Assembly (NCBI GenBank): GCA_916613615.1
Contig: OU744724.1
Span: forward strand, 25,902,171 to 25,966,170
DNA length: 64,000 nucleotides
Direction: 5' to 3'
From: Steromphala cineraria
Lineage: Eukaryota; Mollusca; Gastropoda; Trochida; Trochidae
A model generated the notes under the pieces. That model was not told the origin of the DNA. It made no database searches and saw only the letters and a program-made list of their open reading frames with translations. Each line of letters opens with the position of its first letter. The stretch's first letter is position 1. The translations under genes and the position numbers were made by a program. This document shows positions 1 through 13,200 of the stretch, in pieces.

Positions 1-962
1 GAAGCCTTGATCATGGCGGCCACTAGGATTATTGTCAGCTGATTGTTTGGTCGGTGTTGTATTTACTTGGATGTTTAAATTGTAGGAGATTTGTTAAATA
101 ATGTTTGCATAAGAAAATATGACAGACAGACAGATTGTTTATTGAAATCTACATATAACACCTAAAATGGCTAGGCTCAATCAATATGACACTGAGAAGA
201 AAAGTTGATTCGCATCGGCTTTCGAAATGATATAGAAAATAATTGTCAGCGCTGCCGCACTCCAATACGTACGTATTACACTTTTCCGAACATAAAAAAT
301 TCATGTGAATTAAGTGACTATAAGATATAAATATTTCTAAAGAAAAAAACTGTTTTACTATGAGTGAGGATGTGCGAACTGCGAAGTCAAGGGCGACCGC
401 GGAAGTAGGCCTACGATGGAAATTCGCATGCGAGAAGACACGAGAGAAATGTCAAGCGGATTTATTTGGGAGACATCACCCCAAAATTAAATAAACTTAA
501 ATCTACATTAAATTCAAGGATTTTTAACTGGACAAACATTTTTAAAATTTGCTTTACAATCATGAGTTGACATGTCACTGCAAGAGGCCTAAATGCAACT
601 GATTTTACTGTTGTTCACATGACAAAGATTTTTCTAAGGATGAAATGACCCTTTTACACATATAACCATGTAAATTCCATGATATTAACGTAGTGACTGT
701 TTTTAAAAAACAAAAGGCCATTGTCGAATTTTGATGGGCACTGAAAACATAGGTCCCACCCAGAATTCCCTGCACACTACATTGCATTATGGGAAGGGAC
801 ATTTCTCATTCTATTTATAGATCTGCTAAACAAATGACGCGCTGTGTCTAAAAATAGCTTCGTTAGCAGCCTAAGCTTATCAGTGAAAACGCTGTCGAAC
901 TGGCCGTTTAAAATCTGAAACAACTTGTAGAAATATTATTTCAACTATGAGTCTGTCCGCAG
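1..962. other. Presumed intron of the GalNAc-transferase gene
   Basis: AT-rich DNA before the first recognisable lectin exon. I see no convincing exon, RNA gene or repeat; the short open frames here lack protein-like composition. It is called intronic because the exon at 963 starts with an AG acceptor in the middle of the lectin domain. Confidence 0.45.
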
Positions 963-3900
963 TTCAAGGAGAAGCACGGAACTCGGTGTTGGGACGCTGT
1001 AGGTCAGGGAGTCAATGGAGGACCAATCGGTGTCTACTACTGTCACCATGGCGGCGGCAACCAGGTCAGTCTTTCTCTTTAAATTTAGCTTTGAAAATAA
1101 TCAGCATTGTTTTTTTTTGTGGCAGTTGCTATGAAGGGTGTATAGTCTTTAGAGTCGTCCATCCATGATTATTCTATATGTATTTTTTCATGTAAAATCT
1201 CAAAAACAGCTATCTGATTATTAAATGTTATATGAATATTTTGAAGAAATGATACCATTTTTTATTAGATAATCAATGAAATAATTTATGGCCTCTTGTA
1301 ACTAGATGAATCCCTTTATGTCATGTAATCTATCTCTTTTTAGATTTTTTTTATGTTAACAAAATATAAAAAAATTCAAAAACTTGTAAATCAGTATTAC
1401 AGTGCCAAAAATCTTATATGAATATTTTAGAAAATGAAGAACTTCTTTTTAAAAGATAATGCAATAAAATATTTTGTCGTCTGTAGCTGATAGTATGATG
1501 TCTGATTTCATGTCATGATATAATAGTAAATACTGAAAAAGAAGATATTTATCTTTTGCAAAGGAACTCGCCAAGGTAAGGTTGAAAATTAGTTTTCATG
1601 GTTCAGTGGTTTTAGATATCTTAAATTAGTATTTTCAACTGGTGATTGTTTTCGGTTACCAGGTAGCTTAGAAAATCTTGAAGGAGCAAGGTTTACAGGA
1701 ACTTGGTTCATTGTACGAGATATTTAATGATAATGCTTTTTCTCCTAGACATCCAATATAATTAGCTGTTTCATTCAGTCATTTTCTTATTCTCTCATAT
1801 AGTTGTGAAGTTTGGAGCTTCAAGGAAGCTAATGTTATCGAACGAATACCGTGTTTTCTGGAAGTTATTGTAACCCTTTCTTCTTCTTGCAGCTGTATCG
1901 ACTGAACACGAAGGGTCAGATTGGGTACGGAGAGCGGTGTATCGAGTCTCCTAACGGCGACACCCTGCACATCCATTACTGTGACGTCATGCCTGTCGGA
2001 CCCTGGGACTATGATGAGGTAAGTTCATTATGTTTCCCACCAAAGATGGAGAGATATATTTGTTTTGGCTGAGTGGCGCTGCACGTTTGCCTGGTTGTTG
2101 GCGTTCCAATTCGTTTCTGGAGCATAAGTCTGAAACTACTTGACCAATCTTCACCAAATGTGTTACACATCCTCTTCATATCATGTAGATGTGCTTTTTG
2201 GAGCAAAGATGTTGATTAACAATTCCCATGAATAGACCCAAAACTTACAGTTTATGTTGTTTATAGAAATAATATAAGGAATTTTTTTCAATATTCAGCT
2301 GAAATGGTGTATGGGGGAAAAATCTGTTTTTACAAATAGAATCACTTTCTAGTTTGATTTATCTCTTAGTCAACTTTGTTCGTTTCTCTTTATAATCAGT
2401 GAATCTTGATTCAATTAATGATCTTGCATTTTATCAATTATCTGGAATTCATCACTCAGTGAGAATAGCCTTGACTCATCGAATTTGAAAAAGAACCCAT
2501 AGAAATTTAAGCTGTTATTCAACCTTACGTAATTTTTTCGTGGTATTCTTTTCTCGCTTATTAAAGGACTCTGTTCGACCTCACAAGACCTTGTGGTAGC
2601 CAGTTTCTGAACTAAACAGTACCTGATCACTGATCACTATGCAACATTCACCTAGTGAAGGACTATGTTTGATTAATTTCCAAAAACTAAAAGATCCTGA
2701 CCATCTTTTATCTATAAATGCTTAAAGTTTACATAACCACAAACATATTTCACTATTTTCTTTGGAATATATGCATGTATGATCATAATATTGTACAGTT
2801 AGTCAAAGGCCAGTTTGGTAATGAAAGCCACTTTTGATGGGCCGCTTAGATCTATCTGGCCAAAAACCAGTGAATGCATGACTGGTCACACACCCTTTTC
2901 AGCCTCGTTATCTATACATCTATTGTAACAATATCACAGAAACAGACAAAAAAATTAACGCTTTTAAAAAAAAATTGTCCACTCGGATAAATCATTTGAC
3001 AATGTAACATTTGGTGTAAAAAGGATATCAACATCAATGGAAACTAGGACTGCCGCGGCAGTACTTAGGTCTTCAAGATTCCTGTTTGACCTTGACATAC
3101 TGTTTGACCTTCACATGCATGTTTGACCTTCACATGAATGTTTGTTAAAGAGGGTTCAAACATACTCAGCAAAACACCACTTTTCCATATGCAAAATTTG
3201 ACCCTTCCTCCTGACCGGAAATGACTGTTCGCGAGCGATTTTATTCTTTTATCTTGAAGACCTTGCTCATGTCTAAGTCTCATGCAAAAATCATTAAGTT
3301 CTACGGTCTGGTTTTTGAGTTATCTGCCCTTGAAGTTGGCGATTTTTAGATTTTGGTCAACTTTGAAAGGTCACAGCACAAAAAGTATTAATGTTAGCAC
3401 CATAAATCGACATCGCTTTTATGTACAATACTTCAGCTACATTCAGTATAAATTTCAGCTCTCTAGTGCAAGTATCTTCAGAGGAGTAGGCTTTTAAAGG
3501 CGGGTGGGGTCGGAAACGGTCGAAAATACACTGAAAGCAAGATGGCGGACAAACTACGTGACCTACGAATTTGTCCTGATTCCCTTTTTTTCATCATTTT
3601 TCATTGCGCATCTTTTAAAAAAAAATTCAAGTCTCTAAGTGCATTTTGAAAAAAAATCAATGTTAAATTTTCGATTTTGGATTCGAACTGGACCTTTAAT
3701 GTACGAACCGATTTTGCCCAAAAGCTTAGCATGTCGATTCCAGGGTAAGGGGTATCTTCATGCCAAGTTTGGTCGAATTTGGAGCAGTCGTTTGAGCTGT
3801 AGTTCGTTCACAAAAAAAGTACAAATAATAAAAATAATAAGAAGATGAAGAACTTGAAGAAATCGGATAAAAACAATAGGTCTTCCAGACTTTGTCTTGA

Positions 3901-4324
3901 AGACCTAATTATACAATTATTTGAGGCGGTATTTCAGTTGAAATAATAATGAGCCACTCTGTACAGTCTGTTTATTACGTCACATGTTTATTAGCCGAGA
4001 TGGGTTTTTCACAGCTGATAATTACATAATGAAAAGCTAATTAAAGGTGTTTATTGAACAAATTAACAAAAATAAAGCCTAGTTTTTATTTTTTTTTAAA
4101 TCTTTGAACGATTATCATTATATATTGCCATGATCATTATGATGATGATTAAACATATCCTCATAATTTTTTCACAGAACACCCACCTCATAAAAAACAC
4201 TGACGTTGATAAATGTGTGGAGATTGGAAAAGACGAAAGGCTACACTTACAGCCATGTGACCCTGCCTCTAAAAAGCAGCAGTTTGTTGTCAACGAGATT
4301 TACCCGTGGAAGGACCAGAGGTGA
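963..4324 (+). CDS. Polypeptide N-acetylgalactosaminyltransferase, C-terminal lectin-domain exons (5' part outside window)
   Basis: Three spliced exons are visible: 963-1064, 1893-2018 and 4178-4324, all joined in phase 0 with AG acceptors and GT donors, and a TGA stop at 4322-4324. They encode 124 residues of a ricin B-type beta-trefoil (CBM13). Visible landmarks are TRCWDAVGQGVNGGPIG, YYCHHGGGNQ, LYRLNTKGQIGYGERCIE, HYCDVM with GPWDYDE, and DKCVEIGKDERLHLQPCDP. The paired Cys and the C-x-hydrophobic repeats are typical of the lectin domain that follows the GT27 catalytic domain. Known family role: Golgi enzymes that start mucin-type O-glycosylation by moving GalNAc from UDP-GalNAc to Ser/Thr, with the lectin domain binding existing GalNAc-peptides. 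The catalytic part, with its DxH and EXN-type motifs, must lie upstream of position 1, so the paralogue cannot be named. The gene converges on the cyclase gene. Sure of family, unsure of subtype. Confidence 0.85.
3066..3907. mobile_element. MITE-like element with TA target duplication, in GalNAc-transferase intron
   Basis: The element starts GGTCTTCAAGA at 3068 and ends TCTTGAAGACC at 3905, perfect 11-bp terminal inverted repeats flanked on both sides by TA (3066-3067 and 3906-3907). A TA duplication is what Tc1/mariner-type transposases leave. No transposase frame is present in the 838 bp, so it is non-autonomous. Extra copies of the terminal motif occur inside, near 3253-3265 (ATCTTGAAGACC) and 3877 (TAGGTCTTCCAGAC), suggesting a composite of two elements. 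The interior has repeated TTTGACCTT motifs. Confidence 0.6.
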
Positions 4325-7300
4325 CCGCTGATCTCAAGCATTTACGTCTTCATTTACATAACACTCATCTTCTCATTCATCGGATGTCGCCGCTCTGGTA
4401 GTGGGGGTCGTCTAATTTCAATGTGGCGGCATGTATCATCAGAGTTTACCTGTTTTCAGTTCCCATTATCCTTACACTCTTGAATCTTTGTTTTGAGTTT
4501 ATTTTTTCATTATGCTTTTCAATTATAGATTAATTGTTCATGAGAATTTTTGTTAAGAATTAATTTTTTTTTGCATAAAGTTGGATGTTAAACGTTATAT
4601 TGATTTTATCAGAACTGTTAACTTTTTAGACAAGCATCAGAATTAATAAATTTCAATTAAAAAATTAACAAATCAAAAATCATTTAAATGTTTAATAATC
4701 AAAATGTAACCAAAACGAGAAATTCAACACGCATTTATGAATCAAAGATGTTATTTATGGTTATAAATTTTATCCTGTAAACAAAAGCAAATTTTTTATC
4801 AATTGTTGATTTTATGAAAGTTTCAAATCTATATGTCAACAGTCCAACCTCTTATTTCATGTAAAATCATAATATGAAGTCATCCACTCTATAAACCAAG
4901 AAATCAAAGCTATTATTAACCCTCTTGAAATCAAACATGCATGGACGGCATAATAACAACAAATAACGGCAGCACTTTATAAATCTTAAAACAACCCAAT
5001 ATTTTATTGAACATGAACCAATGCATTAAAGGAGTAAAATCCAAAAGCACCATTACATCTTCCAAAAAGGGTGAATTTTAGCTTTGACTTCATGTAATGA
5101 TTTTGTTTTGAATAAGATTTGATTAGACCAGCAGTTTAATTACAACCAACACATAACTGTTTTTCAAGCACTTCCTAATTGTTTGGAGTCTTTGGATAAC
5201 AATAAACTATTTATTGACAGTCCCGACTGAGTCCTTATCAGTTTTTGTGCAGTTTCCATCGCCGCCGCCGCCTCACTATAGCTATAAATCAACCTTTTCA
5301 GACCTTGCATGCATATATTACATGTTCACATTCAAGGTTAAAGCTCAAGGTCACGAGTTAAAAATCACTTTTAATTGAAATTGATTCCTTGTTAACATGA
5401 TAAAGCTTTTGCTATGTACACCAAATTTGAGTATAGCTTTATCCCATTAAGCTTTTCACAACTCATGTATATGCATTACTGTTTCACCTCTGGTGTGGTC
5501 ACATTTAAATATTCGCATTTAGGGTCAAAGGTCAAGGTCACAAGTTATAAAATCACTTTTTAATTCCTTGTAAACACAATAACTTGAAATTTGTTTGTGC
5601 TATGGAGCTCTAACTTGGTATATATCATCTTTGGAGAAGTAACAAATTTTGAAAAGGTTTTCGCTACAATCCATCAAAGGTCATGGTCACAGCAAGGTCA
5701 CAACTTTTAATTATTATAAATAGTTATTACCAATGAAAAGTGATCATTGATTGTTCACCTTCAAGGTCACCAGATAAGAGTTTCTTTCACCTTTGATGAG
5801 ATTTTGACATCAGCAACAAGGTTTGAGTTTGAGATTAATGATTTCAATCCACCTGGGAATTCTTTTGACATGATCAAAGTTCAAGATCAATTCTCTTAGG
5901 TTATATTTAGCAAATGCTCATTTTACTGAGGTTTTGTAAAAGGCGAAACAGGAGAAGGCGAAACCCCCAGTTCGGGACTGCTCTGCTTTTGTAGTGTCTT
6001 GCAAACGATGATCTATTAGGTATGAATTATTTTGAGCTATATCTTTCTTTGTTATTGTTTATGCTGAAGATGTTAAGTTTATACACAGTGCCATGTATGC
6101 TTTTTACAAAGAACCTTTATGCAATTGTTTACAATATTTCTTTTTTCTGATTTGTTTGTTTATTTGAATAAATTTAATTTCCATTGTTGAATAAATGTTA
6201 ATAAATTGACCCATAGTTTTCATTGTCCAGAAAGCAGGTCCATTATAAAATCATAACTATAAGGGTTATCGTGTGTACAATATGTAATGCCTATATTCAC
6301 TTACATTACAGATATCGATGTGTAAAACATGCATTTAACTCATATTTGTTTGTGGTGTTGGTAATTAGTTGATTTACAGAGAATATTATTGACTATAAAA
6401 TTGTTGCTCATTCTTTATTGCAAATGAAAAATAAATCATGCAGTGTAAGATGTTTAGAGAAAAAAATTTGTTTTCAAATATACTTGAAAGAATTATAAAA
6501 ATATTTATTTAGAATTTTAAATATCATATTAAGAAAAAATTATTTATTTGTTTAACAAATATTGTATGCTTAAATCAAAATGTTAACATATTTGTCTATT
6601 TACATTTGTCTGTTGTTACAATATGAGTCGTGTTCAACTTGAGAATCAAATATAAATCTATGAAAATATATGTAAGTATATTAAAGGGGAAATTATGAAC
6701 CCATTTCTATTTATTCTGCTTTTTTATTTAGAATTTGTCCATAAAACCCTTGAGCTACGTGCAATGTGGGAAATCTTCTCACAAACTAGTCATATTGAAC
6801 TAAAAACCAAATCTGAATTGAATTTAGGGGAGATTGTATATGTTCATCGCTTTACTCTCAAATTGTTTATTTTATTTCTAAATATGGAAGCATTTCTATC
6901 TTTGTAACAATTCTGTTTTTATCAAGTTTTCTATTTATTTGCGTTTATATTTGTCAACTCTGCTCATCCTGAAATTAAGAAATGGAATCATTGTTTGTTA
7001 ATGTAAATGTTTATGATAAATAACAGTGATTAAAGATTTGGTCTTGATTTAAGAAATTTAAAACTCATTGAAGTTAATTTCATGATACAAGGAAATCTAT
7101 GCCAAAGCCTTGAATGAATGTCAAGATTACTTGTACATATATATATATTTTCTTTGCTTAAAGGCTACCCTTTCTTTCACTTGCCAAGAGTTACTTCCCT
7201 TCTATACCTCTTGTGATCTGAATTTTCGCTCTCCTATTAGGTGTTCAAACGATAGAATATAATAACGTGCTTGTGTCAATTTTAAGATAATTGTTGAATG

Positions 7301-10269
7301 AACTGACAACCGACCTGGTACATAAAGCTATTGAATAATTTTAAATGAGAAAAGATTTGACTTGCTTGATTTCTACATTTGCTCTTACCAAATGACTTTT
7401 CAACTACTTTTTGTTTGTTTACAAGTTCTGAACCATTCATGGTGTTTTATGAGTTGTTAAAACTAACCATTTAAGATATGTTTTTCTTGAGAATATTTAT
7501 GTTCAATCTCCTTTGCTGTGCCAACCCTACCAGAGAATCGATGCAAATACGAAATTGGGTAAAAGTAAAAAGACGATGTGTATACAAAATATATGAGAAT
7601 TGATTATCAGTAATAAAAGTTATGTTCTAATTCATGTCATGACCGTGAAAATGATTTATATATATTTTTCACAGGTGGATAGTGATTAAAGATTTTCTAT
7701 ATATATTTATATTTAAATTGCAGCTGTCCAGTAAATGTCATGTATGTAACCCCGAGCTTAGCCCTGTACAGAACCAATGCTTTAACAGCTTTATGATTTT
7801 ATTTATGAGCCACTCATTTACTACGTGGTGAAACCATGCATTGATATGTGTATAGATGTGTTTTGATGATGAGTAGAGATTTTGTTAGATGTGGGACGGC
7901 AAGATGAATGTCTGTATGTGTATGTGAGGTTAGGGAAAATCTTACATAGCTAACAATGCCCTTTTAATACTTGTAGCTTCCTAAAACTCTCAGGAACATC
8001 CTGACCACAAACTTGAAAGACATCGATATATGCTCCTCACAAAAATTAAGCAACAAAGTTATCGCCAGCAAAATATGTTTTTCATTCTGTGATGAAAAAA
8101 TCGAAAATAAGTTGGTGGAGAATTATCTAGGATACATTACTTTTAAAAAGATACCTGATCACATCACTTGCAACAACCATTCGAAAACATGCAAATTTGA
8201 TGCATGTGCTCCAAATTTTGCATTTTGCTTCATATTTTGTGAGGTGTATATGTAGGTAGGTCATTGATGAATATGTTACATGATAATAACTTTGAGTATG
8301 TTTAAAAGATTATGTATGTTGCTACTTGAAATACCTTCTAATGTTTTGTAAATTGATTGAAACATTACTTTTCCAAAATAAGATTAGGAACAAGTAATGT
8401 AACTTTATGAAAACCTCTCCAAATATAATTCATGAGTAATGTTGGTGTCTTCCAAGTTTGTGATCCTGACTAATATTTTATTTATGCTTGTGACTTCTTC
8501 AAACATTTTTCTCTGCTTTTCTTGAAAGACTTGCACCTATTTGTGCTTTAGGTTTGCTTTTGTTTTAACTGACCAAATGATTTTTTAAAATATGAATAAA
8601 TTTAGTTTTAGAAGCTACCATTGTTAATCTGGCATTTAAATTTATTTCATGCTCAAGTCATTCGGTTTGTCCTTGTAGTGTATAAGTTGATGTATATTAT
8701 ACATGCTGGCAAGGGATTAGTGAAGCAGTCGTAAAATGACTGTTCTGTTATTGACATTTTGATTTGATTATTGGGGTTTCTCTGTATGCAAGACAGTTAT
8801 TGGTACTAATGTTGATTGGGATGATGGGTCTAGGTATTTGTAGGTATTTTGTCTATTATGTGTTTTGGAGCAATCTGATAACCTTAAAGGACTTGGTTAT
8901 ATCTGTTCAAGAAAATGTACAACTACTTATAAATGTGATGTACTTATGTCAACATTATTTGTACTTTTGTTCAAATATCTATATTCAGCAACAATATCAA
9001 ATCATCATGTGAATCATTATGTGATATTGAATATCAAAATATTGAAAAAGGTGGTTGTCTTTGACTTATCATGTTGTCGTCTATTTTTTTGCGACAGTTA
9101 GGAGAATAGTTTCCTTATAAAAATTAGCACTTCCCAAGATGACAATTTACTATGTTTTGTTCATCCAAGAAAACTTGTGTAAGTGTGAATGTCTAATGGC
9201 AGAAATAAGGTCTCTAAAGCTATTCCTTTATTCTTGTTGTAAAATTGCCTATTCCTTCAAATCTGTATTCATCAATGTTTTCATACCTTTATATAGATCA
9301 GATTGCTTCAGCACAGAGTGAATATTTGTCTTTGATAGGTTATATTCTTAATAAAAGGGAGTCAGTTCAATCTTGATTTGGTTTTATTTGTATATCAAAG
9401 TTTTTATTCTTCTCATTAAAGGATCTGAAGATGCATACAGGTATGCATAATTGCATACAAGTTAAATACTGTATATTTTAATGTACACGGCGACCTCGTA
9501 CATAAGGCGACCCCCTTTCTCAGCCCCCCAAATTGCTGCAAAAATCATATATCTCATTTATAAGGCGTGTGGAAACGTCTCTTAACATGGATAGAGAAGT
9601 TGTCATCCATATATTCCTCTTCCTAATTGTCATTCCAACTTCTAAAATGCTTCTTAAAGAAGTTATTCTAATCACACGATTGGATTCCAGAATGAAAGCA
9701 CAAAACAAAATACCTTGTACAATCAACAGGTTTGCATTAAATATTGATTATTGCTTTGTCTTTGACAACCATACATATCAGTCAAATAGTGTTCATATGA
9801 AAAAGTGAAATATCAACAAACAAATTTGACATTTTGTAAATCAACAAGATTTATTGATATGATTGTTATGTAATATAGACCTGAGGTAGATGGTTTTACA
9901 ATTTCAGTTATCAAAAACATTGAACTTGACATTTGATTTGTCTATACATTTGATCAACAAAGATACAGATCAACAATTGTTCTGTTGGCAGTAATGAAGA
10001 ATATTACAACCATTCCAATCTTCAATACAAAAACGTATTTTATATGAAAATTTATAACTGTATGTGAACTATAGAGTGAGTTGGGTTAAATGCATCTTTG
10101 ACAACATATTAGCCATTAGCCGCCTGATGAAGTATACGTATATAGTATATTGACCTCAACCACAGCACTTAATGGCAGGAAAAGAAAATGTGGGTGGTCA
10201 ATTACCTATTTTAATGAGTATACACCAACAAAAAGGATCCAATCACAACACACAACCATAACTCTGCAC
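4325..10269. other. Convergent intergenic region between GalNAc-transferase and adenylyl cyclase stops
   Basis: About 5.9 kb of very AT-rich DNA separating two 3' ends. It must hold the 3' UTRs of both genes. A candidate poly(A) signal for the minus-strand cyclase gene (AATAAA, read as TTTATT on +) lies near 9850, about 415 bp past its stop. Several AATAAA hexamers on the + strand (for example around 6170-6205 and 9349) could end the GalNAc-transferase transcript; I cannot choose between them. Apart from the repeat at 5217-6016 I recognise no gene; the short frames at 8013-8255, 8764-9101 and 9533-9808 look like chance. Confidence 0.5.
5217..6016 (+). mobile_element. Helitron-like/pearl-like non-autonomous repeat, degraded copy
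   Basis: This copy shares its start (TATCAGTTTTTGTG followed by TTTCCATCGCCGCCGCCGCC), internal AAGGTCA-rich blocks and its end (GGGACTGCTCTGCTTTTG then GCAAACG) with the longer copy at 41683-42990. It is about 0.8 kb and has lost one internal block as well as the terminal hairpin and CTAG. No coding capacity is visible. Assignment to Helitron-like elements rests on the better preserved copy. Confidence 0.55.
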
Positions 10270-13200
10270 CTACAGCGGCCTGACCTTGTTTGACCTTCTC
10301 CACCAACGACCTCTACGGGCAGGTCGCTCCAAGGGGAGAGGGTAAGCAAAGAGCACCTGTTCAACTCTTTGGGCCTCGAGGCGTCGGTCAAGGAGGTCAG
10401 TCTCCACCTGGTCAAGCCAGTCGGTGTTGAGAGAGTTGTTGGTGGTGATGATGCTGTACCAGTTCCTCCAGGTGTGCTGGACCAGTCTGAACTCCATGGC
10501 GTTGTTGTCCTTGAGGCACTGCTGGCCACAGTTCTGGAGCTCGTTCCTCGTGGAGCTCAGCTTCCCCTGCAGCAGGAAGTAGTAGGCTCGCAGGTGGTGG
10601 TAACGTGGCTTCAGGCCAGGCACTTCATTCAGAACCTTCTTCAGCCTGCGGAGTTCCTGTGGGAATAGTTCAGTGAGGTTATCATTGAAAGGATCTCAAT
10701 ATTTTTTTACGATGGATATGAACCGGAGACCTGTTTTCAGACTCTTCTACGACATGTTCAAATTGATAAGTTTTAGGATTAAGATAAAAAAAATTACAGG
10801 TTGGTTAACATGACTAGATTATCTTTTTTCCAGAAATTGAAATGATATGGCTCACCTCTCCAATCTCTGGCTTTGCTCAGAAGTATGGATCATATGACTC
10901 ACTTCTCCAATTTCTGCCTTGGCTCGGAAGTATGGATCATATGACTCACCTCTCCTATCTCTACCTTGACTTGGAAGTATGGATCATATGACTCAGCTCT
11001 CCAATTTTTGCCTTGGCTAAGAAGTATGGATCATATGACTCACCTCTCCAATTTCTGCCTTGGCTCGGAAGTATGGACCATATGACTCACTTCTCCAATT
11101 ATTGCCTTGGCTAAGAAGTATGGATCATATGACTCACCTCTCCTATCTCTGCCTTGGCTCGGAAGTATGGACCATATGTCTCACTTCTCCAGTTTTTGCC
11201 TTGGCTCAGAAGTATGGATCATATGACTCACCTCACCAATATCTGCCTTGGCTCGGAAGTATGGATCATATGACTCACCTCTCCAATCTTTGCCTTGAAT
11301 CGGAAGTATGGATCATATAACTCACCTCTCCAATATCTGCCTTTGCTCGGAGGTATGGATCATATGACTCACCTCTCCAATTCTTGCCTTGGCTCAGAAG
11401 TATGGATCATATGACTTACCTCTCCAATTCTTGCCTTGGCTCAGATGTATGGATCATATGACTCACCTCTCCTATCTCTGCCTTTGCTCGGAAGTATGGA
11501 TCATATGACTCTGTCTCGATGGTGTGGCACATGGACATGAGCATACACTCGAGCTTCTTGCACCAGGCGCCCACTGTCAGGTAGTTGTTCATGTCCAAGG
11601 CATAGTTCTCCCAGTAGTCAAACCAGGACTGGGCCTCGGTCCACTTCCCTTTCCGGCTGTACCTGAAGTCATCACAAACATCAAATACATCCTACATGTT
11701 GTTATTTAATGGTATTTGATACTCTTTTATCTTTAGAAAACTTTAGAAAATCTGGACCCTCACATACTGAAATATAACCATTAATACCTTAGTATGTACA
11801 TGAGTAATACATTGGTTCAGTGCCAAAGAAGTTGGCCATGTCACTTATAACACCGAGACTGATAAAAGAAGTTTACCAAAATCAAAAGACTCTTTCAATT
11901 CTAACAAAAATGCAATGATAACACATTAGCAGACTTATTGTCTCAACATTGCTTACCAAACAGCGATGGACATTGCGATGAAGTATCTGGCAATGCTCCC
12001 ATCGATAGCGGCATCGTAACTCTTGAGACAGCTGGTGGCACGCTTCAGACACAGCAGGAATGTTTGGGAGGGAACACCTTTCAGGAGAGGAGGAATACTT
12101 AGTGTCAGTACGATGCATGGTGATAGGTATCGCAAAACACGTACATATGTGGGAGGACCTACTAATGATAAGTGACAGACTACTTACATTATAGAGTATG
12201 GATACATATGCCATTTCAACCTGGTACTTACATACGGTTGTTGATGGAGTAAATAACAAATGGCACACGATTTGAAGTTAAAAGAGATTTATCAATTTCA
12301 GAACTTGCTGTACAGAATTGCAAATTATAAGGTACCAGCCCTAGGAACTGTGATAGTCTTTGCTTGAACGTCTTTTTGATATCATTTCGACATATGGTTT
12401 TGTATATCTTTACAACAAGCACATGTTCTGTCTAATCAGTAGTCAGTTTCTAAGCTCAGGGTATCTCTCATTTCAGAATCAATAGATAATCAATCGTAGA
12501 CCTGACCCTAACCTGTAGCAAACATGAACCATAAATAATTGAATACGAATCTTGACTTTGTAAGCCTCTAACAATTACTTATTTCCAGAATCAGCTCCTA
12601 TAAAACATGTAGATATTGTATTTACATCCTCCTAAATTATGAGCTGAAAGGCCGTAACAAACATTGTAGTAATGTCCCGTCTTGAAGTCGTCTAAACCTA
12701 ACAATCAAGCAATATAGAATCACTGTGCTGCTAGCAGGTGTCCATGCATATATTTTCAACATTCCTAAAAGTAACTCCTATAAAATCGTGTAGATAAATT
12801 ATGACTGGAACATTTTCCACAATGCCAGAATTTGAGTGAGATGACATTGCACTACATGTTCTGTCTGCATACAAACATGACTCTGATAATCCCTCACGCC
12901 AGGAACAACTCCTATAATGCTTGGAGAAATACAAACCTGGAGCAAGCATGAGTTCGAGTGAGATGACCGTGCTCCAGGTGTCCACGCCCCAGCCCTCCAG
13001 ATCCAGATCCAGTTCCTTCAGCTGATCCAGAAGCTCCATACAATCCTCCCATCTGGACACAAGGAACAAGGGCAAACTCGTCAAATGTGTCATTATTTCA
13101 TTGTAAATGAACATATTTTTTTTTTTCAGAATTGATTTCCTTACTCAAACTGAAGACAATTTATATTATTGAACCTCTTGTCTCGTCGAGACACTAAAGA

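Noticed and set aside
8013..8255. 80-residue + strand frame between the two convergent genes
   Set aside because: AT-rich, no family likeness, within the probable 3' UTR or intergenic DNA.
11060..11320. 86-residue + strand frame with tandem KYGPYDS-like peptides
   Set aside because: Reads through the 47-bp splice-donor array on the strand opposite the gene.
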